64,000 nucleotides of DNA from Dendrophyllia cribrosa (GCA_024195265.1 JAJLRJ010000001.1:4070562-4134561); one strand, 5' to 3'. Shown: positions 47,375-60,000, numbered from the stretch's first letter. Numbers and translations: made by a program. Notes: a model not told the origin generated them from the sequence alone.

Positions 47375-48480
47375 GACTCAACAGCTTTCATTTAATGGTC
47401 ACACTTTAGGATTCCATCCACAGACTCAAAAGTTAGAACCACCTCGTACAGCATGATAAACAGCACCACAGAAAAGTACAGCTCAATAGCTTTCATTTGA
47501 ATGGTCACACTTTAGGATTTCATCCACAGACTCAAACGTTAGAACCACCTTGTACAGCATGATAAACAGCACCACGGGAAAGTACTGCTCAGTAGCTCTC
47601 ATTTGAATGGTCACACTTTAGGATTTCATCCACAGACTCAAAAGTTAGAACCACCTCGTACAGCATGATAAACAGCACCACGGGAAAGTATTGCTCAGTA
47701 GCATTCATTTAAATGGTCACACTTTAGGATTTCATCCACAGACTCAAAAGTTAGAACCACCTTGTACAGCATGATAAACAGCACCACGGGAAAGTACTGC
47801 TCAGTAGCTCTCATTTGAATGGTCACACTTTAGGATTTCATCCACAGACTCAAAAGTTAGAACCACCTCGTACAGCATGATAAACAGTACTACAGGAAAG
47901 TACTGCTCAATAGCTTTCATTTGAATGGTCACACTTTAGGATTTCATCCACAGACTCAAAAGTTAGAACCACCTCGTACAGCATAATAAACAACGCCACG
48001 GGAAAGTATTGCTCAGTAGCTCTCATTTGAATGGTCACTCACATTGAGTCTGCATGTGGATTTCATCCACATACAGACTCAAAAGTTGGAACCGCCTTTC
48101 ACAGCATAATAAATGTTCAGCACCACAGGAAAGTGCTGCTCAGAAGCTTTCATTTGAATGGTCACACTCTAGGATTTCATCTACAGACTCACAAGTTAGA
48201 ATTACCTTGTCAAAAAAGTACTGCTCAGTAGCTTGATTTGAATGGCCACACTTCGGGATTTTATCCACAGACTCAAAAGTTAGAACAACCTTGTACAGCA
48301 TAATAAACAGAACCACAGGAAAGTAGTTCTCATCAGTAGCTTCCATTTGAATGGTTACACATCAGGATGTTACCCACGGCTGGAGAGTGAGCCTAAAGAA
48401 AAGTGCTGCTCGGTAGCTTTCATATGTCGAATGGATGGTCACATTTAAAAGATTTTTATTCACAGGACTCAAAAGACAGG
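47375..48480 (+). repeat. 106-bp satellite array, about ten units, downstream of paralog D
   Basis: The ATGG of each unit starts at 47395, 47501, 47607, 47713, 47819, 47925 and 48031, an exact 106-bp spacing. Then come 48158 (a 21-bp expansion), 48242 (a deletion) and 48351, with a last degenerate unit near 48435. The period and order of words match the units at 39028, 42965 (inverted) and the single copies. No spacer diversity, so not a CRISPR array. Confidence 0.95.
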
Positions 48481-48844
48481 GACAGGTATACTCTCAAATT
48501 CTCATAACTAGGAATCTTATAAGAAGTGTTTGAGGTAAGTTAGAAGATTTTGAGATAGTCATCTATAGTCCATAATCATAATTTCTGTTTTATTATAATT
48601 TTACACGGCGACTGAAATATCATAACAATTCGATTTAGCAAATAAAATGTATTTCTTCCATATTATCTATGCGCTACAATTATTTGTTTTTTACAGATGA
48701 CATTATTAAATAACCAACTACTTTGAAATATTAAACATGATCCTAGATGAACAGAATAAAATTAATCATTTTCCCTTAATTATATGGTTTCTTGATTTCT
48801 TTGCGTTTGGTTTATCTTCCTTTGGAATCTACCTATCATTCGGC

Positions 48845-49010
48845 CCAGTCCCCAGGCGTTCTGCTTCTCTCACGGGCGATCGCGAAGTTTAAGTAAGGTG
48901 GGAACGAGTGGCATATCGGCCAGAGAACGCGTTCCCACGGTTTGCCATTCACTGACGTCAAAAATTGGCGCCAAAAATTGAGTGATATGGAAGAGAACGC
49001 CTGGGTTCTA
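48845..49010. repeat. Foldback ending at the 3' end of paralog D
   Basis: CCCCAGGCGTTCTGCTTCTC at the left and GAGAACGCCTGGG at the right are inverted repeats. The inner AGAACGCGTTC is itself palindromic. It lies immediately downstream of the paralog D stop codon. Confidence 0.6.
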
Positions 49011-49026
49011 GGCTGGACGTCATTTA

Positions 49027-50389
49027 TTACATCATGCATTCACAGCACACTCGTATAGACTGGGTGTAGGGCAATAATTCTTCATAGCCGGTGATTGGAT
49101 TACACTGTCCTGTTTTGTACAGAAATGTCTGATGCATGACAGCATTCTGACAAATGCCTTGTACTCCAAATGAACACTGAGTTTGACCACAAATGACTTC
49201 GTTGATATAGGACGGAATTTTGTTGTGACCCAGGAATGTGACTGCAGGACATGCACTACACAGACGTTGTAAGCCACCGTCTGACGTTTTACAGTTGGCG
49301 CTTGACATGATGGTGCTTGCCTTCGTGGGAGAGCGAAGCGGAAGAGCACGGATCGAGGAGATATTTCGGGGCGTCGCGCTCACGGTTGCAACTATGCTCG
49401 GGAATTTAATTGCGTCCCTCCACGTAAACGCCATATATCGTCGATTATAACCCCCATACGAAAATCCGCTTTTGGAGCCTAGCTTGTTTAGCTTCCTTAT
49501 TAGCTGTCCTTGGCGATAAGACCTGCACCTAAATGCACGTTTCTGCCGATGAGGATTTGGCGGGAAAATCGTCCAGTCCGTTTTGTTACCGTCTGTTTCC
49601 ATGGCATCACCTTCTTCTTTCGCTGTGGGAAGACTGCTGACTGGTGTAAGCTGTAGGCAATTGATGATAGCCATGGTCGTGAAAACGAGCTGCAAAAGCA
49701 AAATAGACAGAAGAAATTATAGTAATTTAATTGATAAGTATAAATTAAATTTAACTGTACGTGTGTAATGTGCTTTTAGCATTTAAGATATGATTAGAAA
49801 AGAAAAAACATGAGCGAGTGATCGAACGAATACACGAACGAAGGAATAGTGAAATGCCATTGGATAGTCAAATATCCACGCGTGTTTGATGGAATATTTA
49901 AATTAAAGTGTTGGTAACTTTTTAGTTACCCATTTTAATGCATCAGTTAATTTCTGATCTTTAAAAACTGAATGGGGCGGGTTCATAACGTTGTTTGCCA
50001 TGCAGTTCAAATCAGTAGCTACCCAAAACGATTATTAATAAAGAAATTAATAAAGAAATAATAAAGAAATTAATAAAGAAATCAGACTGGATGCACAATC
50101 TGATCTGTTAAAATTTTAATGTGAAAGGAAACACTCGAAAATACTTTTTCATGTTTTCTACGGTCCCTGAAGTACATACCCGCTGATTACATTTTTACCG
50201 GCCGAACCCAATAGCTTGCAGCTAGGGACTAGCGGTCCCGAATTAACGTAACGTAACGTAACCGATTCATCGCCGGCGAAGAGCAAAGAAAAGAGGGCTT
50301 TTCTCTGGCTAAATTCCGAGAAACTTAACGCCGGTTCTTTAAAAAAAAACACGAAAAATTAAAGTACTTACCAGTAGTTTTACGTCCAT
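49027..50389 (-). CDS. Secreted cysteine-rich paralog D
   Basis: Coding exons 50389-50372 (MDVKLL) and 49689-49027 join in phase 0 (CTG|gtaag ... TTTTGCAG|CTC) into 226 aa. Signal peptide about 1-25. A dibasic HRQKR (53-57) precedes FRC, where the upstream module starts: LNKLG...YGGYNRRYMAFTWRDAIKFPS (73-104). C-terminal module Cys at 139, 150, 153, 173, 178, 186, 202, 221, 222 and 224, with LCSACPAVTFLG, KIPSYINEVIC (163-173), GIC and IRVCCECMM. The mini-exon has its own acceptor (TTATTGCAG), and a noncoding exon with TATA box lies at about 51052-51150, so this is the best resolved gene of the cluster. AATAAA overlaps the stop codon (TGTAATAAATG). Confidence 0.88.
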
Positions 50390-50806
50390 TTTTAATATCA
50401 ATTGCTGCAATAAACAAAACGTAAAGCTTGTGAGAATGGATAATTTTTAACTAATTATAACTGTTCTTACGCTTTTTGTTCTTACAAGTTTGAATTCCCG
50501 TAAATGGTGGTTGAACTAGAATCTAGAGCTGGCCACCTTTCATTGTCGTCGACAGAAGTTACTGAAAAATGACTCTGTCGCATGAAAAGCATTGCTGTAT
50601 AATGTATATGTATAAATGGAAGCTAATGGAGTTGAAAGAAAAAGTGAACTCAGATGACTTTACTTTACTAGAATTTCGGCCTGAACACTAGGATACTAAC
50701 AAAATCTAAGGTCGCTCTATGAAAAATGTAAAAACGCAATTAATTTCCAAACATCTGGACACAAGACGACGATCTCAAGGGATTAGTTTCTGTCAGTGTA
50801 AACGTT

Positions 50807-50995
50807 TTTGTTAAGAAAAGACAAGATAAAAATGTGACGAGTAAATGCTGAGCGAGTCAAATTGTTTCCCACGATTACGGATGGTTTCATTGTAGAAATT
50901 TTTGTTAAGAAAAGACAAGATAAAAATGTGACGAGTAAATGTTGAGCGAGCGAAATTGTTTTCCACGATTACGGATCGAACCCAAAAGCAAAATA
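50807..50995. repeat. 94-bp tandem duplication in the first intron of paralog D
   Basis: GTTAAGAAAAGACAAGATAA starts at 50810 and again at 50904. The match continues through GTGACGAGTAAATG and CACGATTACGGAT with few differences. Confidence 0.9.
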
Positions 50996-51051
50996 AGATA
51001 ATTCCTACAATGTCTCTGAATAACTGTTGTAGAAAATTTAGTTTAACATAC

Positions 51052-51150
51052 CTTTTTGTTTGAAGGTCTTACTTCTCTTCAGTTTCAGTCTTCAGTTGAA
51101 TAGTCAGAAGTAGCTTGGCTTGCTGACTGAGAATCGTCTTGTATTTATAT
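51052..51150 (-). promoter_or_regulatory. TATA promoter and noncoding first exon of paralog D
   Basis: TATAAATA (51149-51142, minus) stands about 30 nt upstream of a probable start near 51115. An ATG-free exon ends at 51052 with donor AAAAAG|GTATGT. The next minus-strand acceptor found leads to the mini-exon of paralog D. Confidence 0.6.
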
Positions 51151-53825
51151 CGTTTATTATCTAGGCATTGTTCAGCGGGGATTCTCCCGCTTCAACGTGG
51201 TCAATCAGTAAAATCAACAGGGCGGCTCCTTGTGACATCATTGTTTTACTGACTTGCGGAACGGAAAATTAAAGACAGACTGGTCTGACAACGCGGAAGA
51301 AGACAAGATAAATTTAGCTGACTGGACAATATCAAACTTAAGATAATTCGAAATCCTTAAAGTAGTCCATAAATGAAAACAATACACTGACTTTTTTAAT
51401 ATTTTAAGTTTGCAAATTTAAAAAAAAAGTCTGAGAAACTAAATCCACTAAAACGAACACAGATTTTCAGACATGTTTGTTAGGCATACATTCATGAAGC
51501 AAATTTACACTGCAGTTATTACGTCATTATAGGGGCGGTTTTGTCTACTCAAAATAACTGATAAACATCATTTTACTTTAAGCTAAATTTAATACTATCA
51601 GACGTAAATTATACTTAGTTACGCATTCAAAACAGTAAATAACATGAAGTAAAATATTTGGGTGCGAGAGTAATTTTCTCGATTCAAGACTCTAACTCAC
51701 TTATCTCGCATAAAAGAAGACAATTTTAATATTGCTAGAAGACCATTTTTGTTGTTTGTGTTACTCAGAAATTTAACGTTTTTAGCCCGTAGTTATCAAG
51801 AATGTTGTCATGGGGGAACAGAATTTCAGACAGTGACTGGGATACTTTCGGATCTGGGAAAGTTGCTTATCAAGCGCGTTTTAGTTCACACGACAGGAAC
51901 TAATGAATAATAGTTCCCGTCTGCCCGTGGCGTATTTTTTTTTTTTGCCTTTTTTGGCACAGTACATCGATTATCAAGATTATAGGTTATATCCTGTCAC
52001 GATGCATGTTTGTTTATATCATTCAGATGTTCTCAGTATAACCATTCAATGTAGCTCAATTTGTTACAACCGTCATTTTCTATGATGAAATCGAAAACAA
52101 ACATATCCTTGATTAAGGTTCAAACTTCCAGTTACAGAATTGGACACCGTTTTTTTTATAAAATTTAGCAGTAATAACAGTCTAAAGATTTATTTGGAGA
52201 GTGAAGTTTTAATTTTATGGAGGCGTTTTATGTCACCGATATCAACTTAATACCCGAGTAAGTAATCCCTTGACACAAATGAATTAACACTGCAGTCATT
52301 TTGTCATTTCAGGGAAGTTTTGTCTCCCAAAATAACTGATAAAGATCACCTTGAGCTAAATTTAATACTTTTGACGTAAATTCAGCTTAGTTACGCATTT
52401 AATCTGTAAAATAAAGTCAAATATTTACAGCGAGATTAACTTTCTCGACTGACGGCTAGTACTCCATTTATTTATTTCTCAGTTTTACGCACAGTGCTCG
52501 TCTTCAAATTGTAATTGTCGCAGATAGGTACCTTTCTAATTTTAAAAGGGCGATAAAATTGCTGATACAAAAGTATTTAGCAGATGCAATATAAATAGGT
52601 TTTTCTTTTATAAAAATAGTAGGGGGAACTGTTTCGGATTATCTGTTAAAATGCGTGACTATTTGACGTTCAGGATATGTATGTTTGTTTACCGGTCAAC
52701 CCGATTCTTTACCTCACATTGTGCTAAGACTGGATCAGAGATCGTGAGGTGGGGCCGGAAAGCCCCAGGTGAGTGCCCGGACTTATTTTCCAAAAATGTA
52801 AAATATTCTCTTTTCTTTGGGCTATTACACTGAATTGTTCCAAATACAGTAGAAGCTAGGCGTGGGATCTTACGTATTTGTTAGATCAATTCGAAAAAGC
52901 AAACATAAATCTAAACACAGGCAGAGAAATAACCTAAAAAGGAATTTAATAGGAGAACAAAGACCTTTTTCAGAGAAAGATATTTTTTCATTTATGGCAT
53001 CATCACCAAAGGCGATTTTTATGGTAAATGAGTTCTGTTTCAAGTTCCTCTCTGGTAGATTCTCCGACTGACATGATCTATTTGAGAATTACATTCATAC
53101 CGGCGTTTAATTCAGTAATGACTGATAACAACGCAATGACTATATAGAATGACTAGACTCGGCCTATTCAGAACTTTACCAAAAACACTCTTCAATAAAA
53201 ATGACTTTTCATTTCATGTGCATTTAAAGTGCATTAATATCGCGATCGAGGAACAAAATCTACCTACCAGTTCAAGTAGAGGATATAAAACCTATCATTT
53301 AGTGTACAGACAACTTCAATTTTGTGTCGATCATTAAAATAAAATTGTTCTTCATGGTATACCGAAACAGGGACACGCGGGATATTGTCAAAGATCCTCT
53401 GGGATACAAACTATGATAACTAAAACCCTCCTCCGCGAAAATAAAAAAGCTTCGATTGCTGTCTAGTGACATTAGATATGATTATTGCTCCCATCAGCTT
53501 TCAGATAATTAAACGATAATACGATATGTTTTTACCATGTTTCTAAGTCTGTTTACCAGAATAAAAAGCGTAGACTTGTGATAAAAGCTTAGATATCTGT
53601 TTTGTTTGCACAGCAACCTCTTTTATTAACTTTATACTAGGTAAAATACCACTTTTTATCACTCACTGATCTTTTTCTTTCTCTTTTTGCATGATCTGTC
53701 ACGTGATGTGTCAAGATCCAAGGCAGGTGTGCCAACGTTAGTTGAACAACAATCAGTTATTTGTTTTACCCGTGTTCCCTCTTTTTCGTTTGCGCATTAC
53801 AAATCTTGAATTTTATAAAGTGAAA
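51151..53825. other. Spacer between paralogs D and E
   Basis: Presumed shared upstream region of the divergent genes D (minus) and E (plus). A diverged direct repeat is visible: AACACTGCAGTCATT..., TTTTGTCTCC..., CTAAATTTAATACT near 52288-52450 resembles 51508-51700. No gene supported. Confidence 0.45.
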
Positions 53826-55357
53826 ATGCGTCCGCAGGTAAGCATTTTCTTTTATTAACTGCGTTTATGTTCAAATTTGAAAATTTACCAGTTTTAAAAT
53901 ATTACAAACCGCGCGCACTGTACAAAGATACTTTGGGGTTACATCAAGAGACTCGAAAACTACGTAAAGCGAGCTTATCAATGACAATGATAGAGATTAA
54001 GGTTGAAACATTTTTCCCAAGGAGGATCGAATTGTAGTTCATGCATCGGGGTAGAAATTTATGGATCAAGAGTGTCATCCTTGTTATGTCAGTTATCTTC
54101 ATTTTTCTCTTGGTTCGGCGGGAAGGAACTTTATTATCGCAATAAAAAACATCTCGGAACAAGTTATAAATATGTGTCGATTACCTTTTTAAGGAAATAA
54201 ACAAATTGCTAACGGGTAGACTGCATGCAGTTTGAGGGAGTAACTGAGTTATAATCATGTTCGCTTCTTAATATTAGATTCACCGATAAGTTGGGAAGAC
54301 ATGATAATTATGATGATGATGATGATGATGATAATGGTAATGATGATGATGATGATTGTCTGAATTATGAGCCGACAACAGACGTTCCCACTTTTCATTG
54401 TGTATCACAGTGAGATCAAGTATCATTATCAGAAGGAAAGCATGTAAACTCTAGAAATGTGAATTTATCGCAACCTTGTTCCTTTCGTTTTCGTAGGTAA
54501 TGCACAAAGTTTTCTTTATCGTAGTTTTGATGGGCACAAGTGACAGCCGGAACGACTTCGTGTTGCCTCAAATCGGGCATCAAACGGCTGACACGCGTGA
54601 TGTCAACAGACAACCGGAAAATTATAAACGTCATCCATGCTTTGCAGGAAATGGTACTGTACCGACTAGCAACGGTTTGATTTTGTGCCTGATTCCCACT
54701 GAAAAAGAGCTTGAAACCCAACTGAAAGAAATTGGAGGTTTAAACAGACATTACGCTGCGGTGAGCAAAGCGGAAGCTGATAAATTTGCCAATTTAATTT
54801 CACGTCCTCGACCGACCTTACCACAACAGCAAGAAACCAAGCCATTCCTCATAATATGGAGTTACCTCACGTCTGGAGTGTCACACAGAAAGAAGATTGT
54901 GTCTTACAAGTCTTACAATGTGAAGCCTGAGTCACGCAATCAGAAGACTAAGGATATGCTTAGTAGTGAAGACCTGGATAACAACATGATAAGCTCTAAG
55001 AAAACCCGCTGTATTTATTCTGGTGAACAAACGGAATATGGCATGTTTCGTTTGTGCACTGAATGCCAAAGAATCTCCAAGCTGAAATCCGACCGTTTTC
55101 CACGTTACATCAACGAAGTTGCTTGCCATAATAAAATTCCCAGTGAGGTGGGACATAGCACAGCAGGCTGTCATAGGAATCAGGGAATGTGTTTTCAGCG
55201 ATTTCTTTTCACAGATTTTTTGGTGAGAACTGAAAAGTTCGTGGAGGTCCCTTCACCGAATCCTGAGAAGTTTCCCAAAGCTTTCAAGCAAGTCTGGGAG
55301 CCATACACGCAAAAGATTCGTAGCTGCTGTGAATGCCAATTAGCATTTAATATCTAG
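53826..55357 (+). CDS. Secreted cysteine-rich paralog E (only plus-strand copy)
   Basis: Exons 53826-53837 (MRPQ|gtaagc) and 54497-55357 (TTCGTAG|GTAATG) join in phase 0 into 290 aa. The alternative start ATG at 54500 would also keep the hydrophobic stretch MHKVFFIVVLMG. Upstream module: HPCF (50-53), CLIP, LKEIGGLNRHYAAVSKAEADKFANL (80-104). A lysine-rich linker without a classic RxxR site follows. C-terminal module Cys at 176, 191, 194, 214, 229, 236, 281, 282 and 284, with LCTEC, RFPRYINEVAC (204-214), GMCFQRFLFTDFL and VWEPYTQKIRSCCEC (270-284). HPC...CL(I/V)P and WEPY tie it to paralogs F and G. AATAAA at 55373-55378, 16 nt after the stop. Confidence 0.85.
54309..54358. repeat. GAT microsatellite in the intron of paralog E
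   Basis: About 15 GAT/AAT units with two interruptions. Confidence 0.9.
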
Positions 55358-55378
55358 AGATCGCCTGGTGTCAATAAA

Positions 55379-57039
55379 TTAAAACCCCAAAATACTTAAC
55401 AGAATCTCGCTTGTCCCCCCACCCCCCCCCCCCCCCCCCCCCCATCCTTGGGATATAAGAAATAACGTGATCTGATTCCTTGTTATTAGTCTGTGAGCTC
55501 GCTTCCTTCAAGTAGAAAAGTCACTCAAGGAAATGGTGCAACAAATAGATATAAATCATTATTTGACGGACATATAATTTCTTAAATGTATTAAACCACT
55601 GATGAAATTTAGTAATAAAACTTTCGCGTAATTCAAATGTTGTCTATTTGTTGAGGCACGATGGTATAGTGGTAAATGATTTGAAATTTCTATCTCAAGC
55701 CTAGCTCGTGTAGGACTGGGTACGAGGCTGAGAAGCGAGTGAAACGAGAGGGCTTGGCCAAATCTTCTTAGAATCGGCTCGATGGATGACGTCACATTCG
55801 ATTACGCGCCAAAAAGATTAGGAACTGATTACTGAAATCAGTTGAGATGGCTCCCTGTTACAACTGGAGTCCATATTACAGAGTTTGCAGTTGGATTAAC
55901 GAATATAAAATCTTGTGGTCTTGAGATATTGCCAACGAAATTTCCAGATCATATAATATTTGGCAAACAGTCAAGGAAGTTTGATATAAACACCATCAAT
56001 TGCTTTACTCGCATCAATGTTAAACGTTTTAATTAATTATAATTGTCAATCATTTTAAAATTCAGTAGGCGTAGAGCCGAAACAATATACACTCCCTACA
56101 TCATCGACTTTAAATAAATTTATGTGTCGTGTTGTAATATTATTATATAATGCGCTGGTAAAGCGAAGAGTTGAATCCTTTCAGTCTTGGTAAAGTCTCT
56201 TTCTCTGTTAAGTATATCTTAGGATGACTATCTAAAATTTACGTTAAAGTTCTATTTTTCTTGAAATTTTAAATTTTGACTAACTGGTTGATTGATTAAT
56301 TCATTAACTGACGATAAAGTGTGAGACATTTTTTGGTTGCTTTTTTTGGTTGTTGTTGTTGTTTTATGAAGTAGTAAGTATTGGATAGCGCAAAGAGCAA
56401 ATTCTCCAAAATTTCTTTCAATTACAACAACAGTTTATGGGTAGTTTTCTATTGACTTTTGGAAGTAGATACCTATCAGACTTCCTCTATCACTAACTTG
56501 TTTTAGACCTTAAATGTTACAGTACAATAAAAAAACAACAACAACAACAACAACAAAAAACAGAACAACACCAACAACAGAACCAATCATGCGGAACAAA
56601 TGAAGAGATATTTTTGTGTTTCCCGCGCTTGGCACCGGCTGCGCGTTGTTGTAATCTGATTGGTCCATAATGCGTTATGTACGTTGATACAATAAGTAGA
56701 TAATACGCGCGCTCTGATTAGTCAATAGCTAATGACTATCATGATATGCACTGGTAAGCCATATAGAAAATGTAGTTGTTATGAATATAGAAGCAATATA
56801 CCACACATTTCTAGGAATGTTGTAATAACACTCAAAAAAGCTTGTAAAAAAAGCTTACAATCTCTTCTCGTGTTCTTACAACATCCCTAATGGTTTATTG
56901 AACCGATAAACCATAGAAATAATGTGGTTTATTGCTTAATTGTTTGATCAGTTGCCACTTGAAAAAAATTGGGTTTTGTTCAGTAAAGAAAATCATTAGA
57001 AAATCGCCCTGAGTAAAATATTTCTACAGAAACTGCATT
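55379..57039. other. Spacer between the convergent paralogs E and F
   Basis: The 3' ends of E (plus) and F (minus) face each other. Contents: a 22-bp poly-C run (55422-55443), AAC/GTT microsatellites (about 56345-56365 and 56530-56558) and short repeats. AATAAA on the minus strand near 56925 could serve paralog F. No gene supported. Confidence 0.5.
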
Positions 57040-60000
57040 CTAAAAGTTTTGACATTGACAACAGCTCCTGATTGGCTGACCGTATGGCTCCCAAACCTGC
57101 TTGTAGACAGTGTCGTACTGTGGGTCAGGTGACGCGATTTTTTCATACCGATTGCTTCTCATCAGAAGATCTTGCGTCAGCGACCGCTGGAAGCACTGAC
57201 CGCTGTAACTGTTGCAGTAGCTAGTGGGAGGAGAGGAACTGGCACCATCTGGACCGCAGATCCGTTCATTAATGTATCGCGGGAACCTGTCCTCTGGCAA
57301 AAACCTGATCCACCAGCATTCCTCGCAGAGTTGAACGAATCCCATGGAATTGCGCTGACCTTGTTTCACGCAAGATTGAAGCCCGCTCACACTTCTTTTT
57401 CGTCGATCATTGCCTGGTTTTGCTTTATCATTTCCCATCTTGTATTCGCTTTCGTGAATGGATCGTCGACGCCTTCCTGTGACATTCAACCAATCTGGAA
57501 CCTTGGACTGGACTAGAGGATTGAAAGGATTTTCGAAATTTTCTTCGGCTTCCTCTTCGGTGGCAGCTACGTAATGTTTGTTGAAGCCTCCGGATTCCTT
57601 AAGATTCTTCAGTAGGTTGGCAATCGAAGGTACCAAACAGAGGATTTTCTCACCCTCTGCCGTAGTCACGGTCTTGTTCACCCTGGTGTTGAAACACGGA
57701 TGAACCTTAGGCGCAAGCTCGTCTGTGGGGGGTGCAACAGGTGTAGGCTCATTCTCATGCTCTTCATCTGAGTATTCTTCATTTTTTTCTGGGTTCACCT
57801 CATTCGTTAAAAGCTGAAGAGCTTTTTGACGCGAAACAATGCTTCTTTTGTGGGGTAGTGAGTAAACTCCAGTGATAATCAGGATGACAGCTGTGAGACA
57901 AGTAGGAGAAACTAAAACCTGCAAAATACAAAAACCAATAAAAAATTAATGATAAATAACAGAAAGTGACGGCTAAAAGTGAATCATAGTCCGTTTGGAA
58001 AATATAGCATTTCTGTTCAGTTTAGATCAGAGAGTACTCGCTTGCTACCATTCTGGCCCGGGTTCGAAGTCTACGCCATATATGGGTTGGAATTGGTGAT
58101 GGTTCACCCCGTACCCCGGCATATTCCTGCTACGAGGCTTCTAGTTTCCCTCCCTCCGGCAAAAACAGCAAACGACATTCTAAATTCCAATTCGATCTGG
58201 AAGCACGTCATATTTGAACAAGTTTCAGCGAGCACTTGCGTGGTAATTGCGAAAAAGAAATTACATTTTTTCCACAGTTACATTTTTAGGGCTCAATTGG
58301 AACACAAGTACGCTTAGCGCACCCGGATTGTTTTTAATGTTGCCACAAAGCTACACAAAATACTGATTGCACCTGTATTCTCCACGGGCCCCTCTCTTAA
58401 GGAGGAGGCAGGAGCCGTCAGGAACTGGGAATGAATGCAAAATGGGAAGGGCAGAGCTTGGGAACGAGCGCGAAGCGCGAGAGTGGGCTTATGGGATTCG
58501 CTTTCCGGCCCAGCCTTCCTGTTTTTCTCCGCACCCCACTCTGATCAATTATTGACTTCTCATGTTTCTTCTCAGAAAGCGGGCGAATGAGGACGATGCA
58601 GATATTTCACTCCACATAAATCATTTATCTGTTAATTCAGTTTTAAAACTAGTAACAAATGAAATGAAAGGCTGATCGTACAGTAAAAGAATATATTTTT
58701 TTACCCGATTAATTTCGAACAGCACGGCCGTTCTTCATCAGGGTATAACCGTACTAAAAGAAAAACGTTACAAATTTAAATTTAAAACAAGCGAAAGATA
58801 TGAAATTACATATGACATGATGAAACGATGAAAAGGACGCTAAAATTTACATGAATATTAAGTTTCGTGGCGTCTACTGTTAACCCTTTATGTAATTTCA
58901 TATCTTCCGCTTGTTTTTAATTTAAATTTGTAACGTTTTTCTTTTAGTACGGTTATACCCTGATGAAGAACGGCCGTGCTGTTCGAAATTAATCGGTTAA
59001 AAAAATATATTCCTTTATACTGTACATTTAGCCTTTCATTTCATTTGTTTATAATTTTTTTCGCTGATCAGATCCTTCCCAGGGATCCAGTCAGTTTCGA
59101 ATTTGTCGAGTGGTCCTTTCATTTACACAATTTATATTTAAAATTAGTATTTGTCCTATTATACGTTTGTTTGAATCTAGAGTTTGTTTTCTTTATTACG
59201 TTGGACAAATTAATTTTACGCTCAGTGGGTCGTGTTTTAAAAATACTGAATTTAAATATCATAGCAGCCATTAAATAATTTGTCATACTAAATGTACGGA
59301 AATGTGAAAGATAATTCTGACCACCATTTTCCCGATATTTTACCTTGAAATGGAATTTACTTTTCACACAAGTCGATTGACACTATTTGTTTTTTAGCAA
59401 AATTGCAGGGTTAACTCGTATGCTTAAGGTTTAAGTCGAATGACTTCCACAAATGCGTGTAGATTATTTTTCGTGTTTAATTTAGTTTTCATAGCTAATT
59501 CAGGTGTTGTCACTGGTTTAAAATCACCAAGTTCGCATTGTACAGTAAAAAAACAGTGAAGAAAATTCTTTTTCCTGCCATTTTAAAAACAATGACTGCG
59601 TGTAATCAAGAGTATACTGTATCGTTTAACCAAATCACCCAGAGTAAAACCTGGCTCTTACCAGAGGCACCTAACGAATCGTTTCGCAGAAATGAAATTC
59701 TGTTCGGAAATGCTTCAATCGCCTAAAAAAAATATAGTCATTCACTAGATTAAAAACTAGAGTTTTCTTTAATAAAATGTCGCCCCAAACGTTCATAAAA
59801 TCGGAAATTAAATTTAACGCCTTTAGTTTTTGAGGGATAATTCTTTTTTTCCTGCATGAATATTCCTCGTTGTGTGCCCGTGTCTAACGTGCGTCTTAAG
59901 TCAGTGGATGAAATCCACGTCGTGTTAAACTGATTCAAATGAAAGCTCTTCAGCATTACCTTTCTATGGTTTTGTTTGATTTCCAATATTTTAAGAATGA

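Noticed and set aside
47375..48480. CRISPR-like array
   Set aside because: Units are contiguous 106-bp satellite copies without distinct spacers, in a eukaryotic genome.
49027..49349. 105-codon minus-strand frame overlapping paralog D
   Set aside because: Out-of-frame shadow of the conserved cysteine module.
55650..55730. tRNA-like start (ACGATGGTATAGTGGTAAAT)
   Set aside because: An A-box-like piece is present but no convincing B box or cloverleaf follows; at most a tRNA-derived repeat fragment.
55842..56036. Possible LINE fragment (RWLPVTTGV)
   Set aside because: Only a short motif reminiscent of LINE tails; the following sequence does not continue the pattern.
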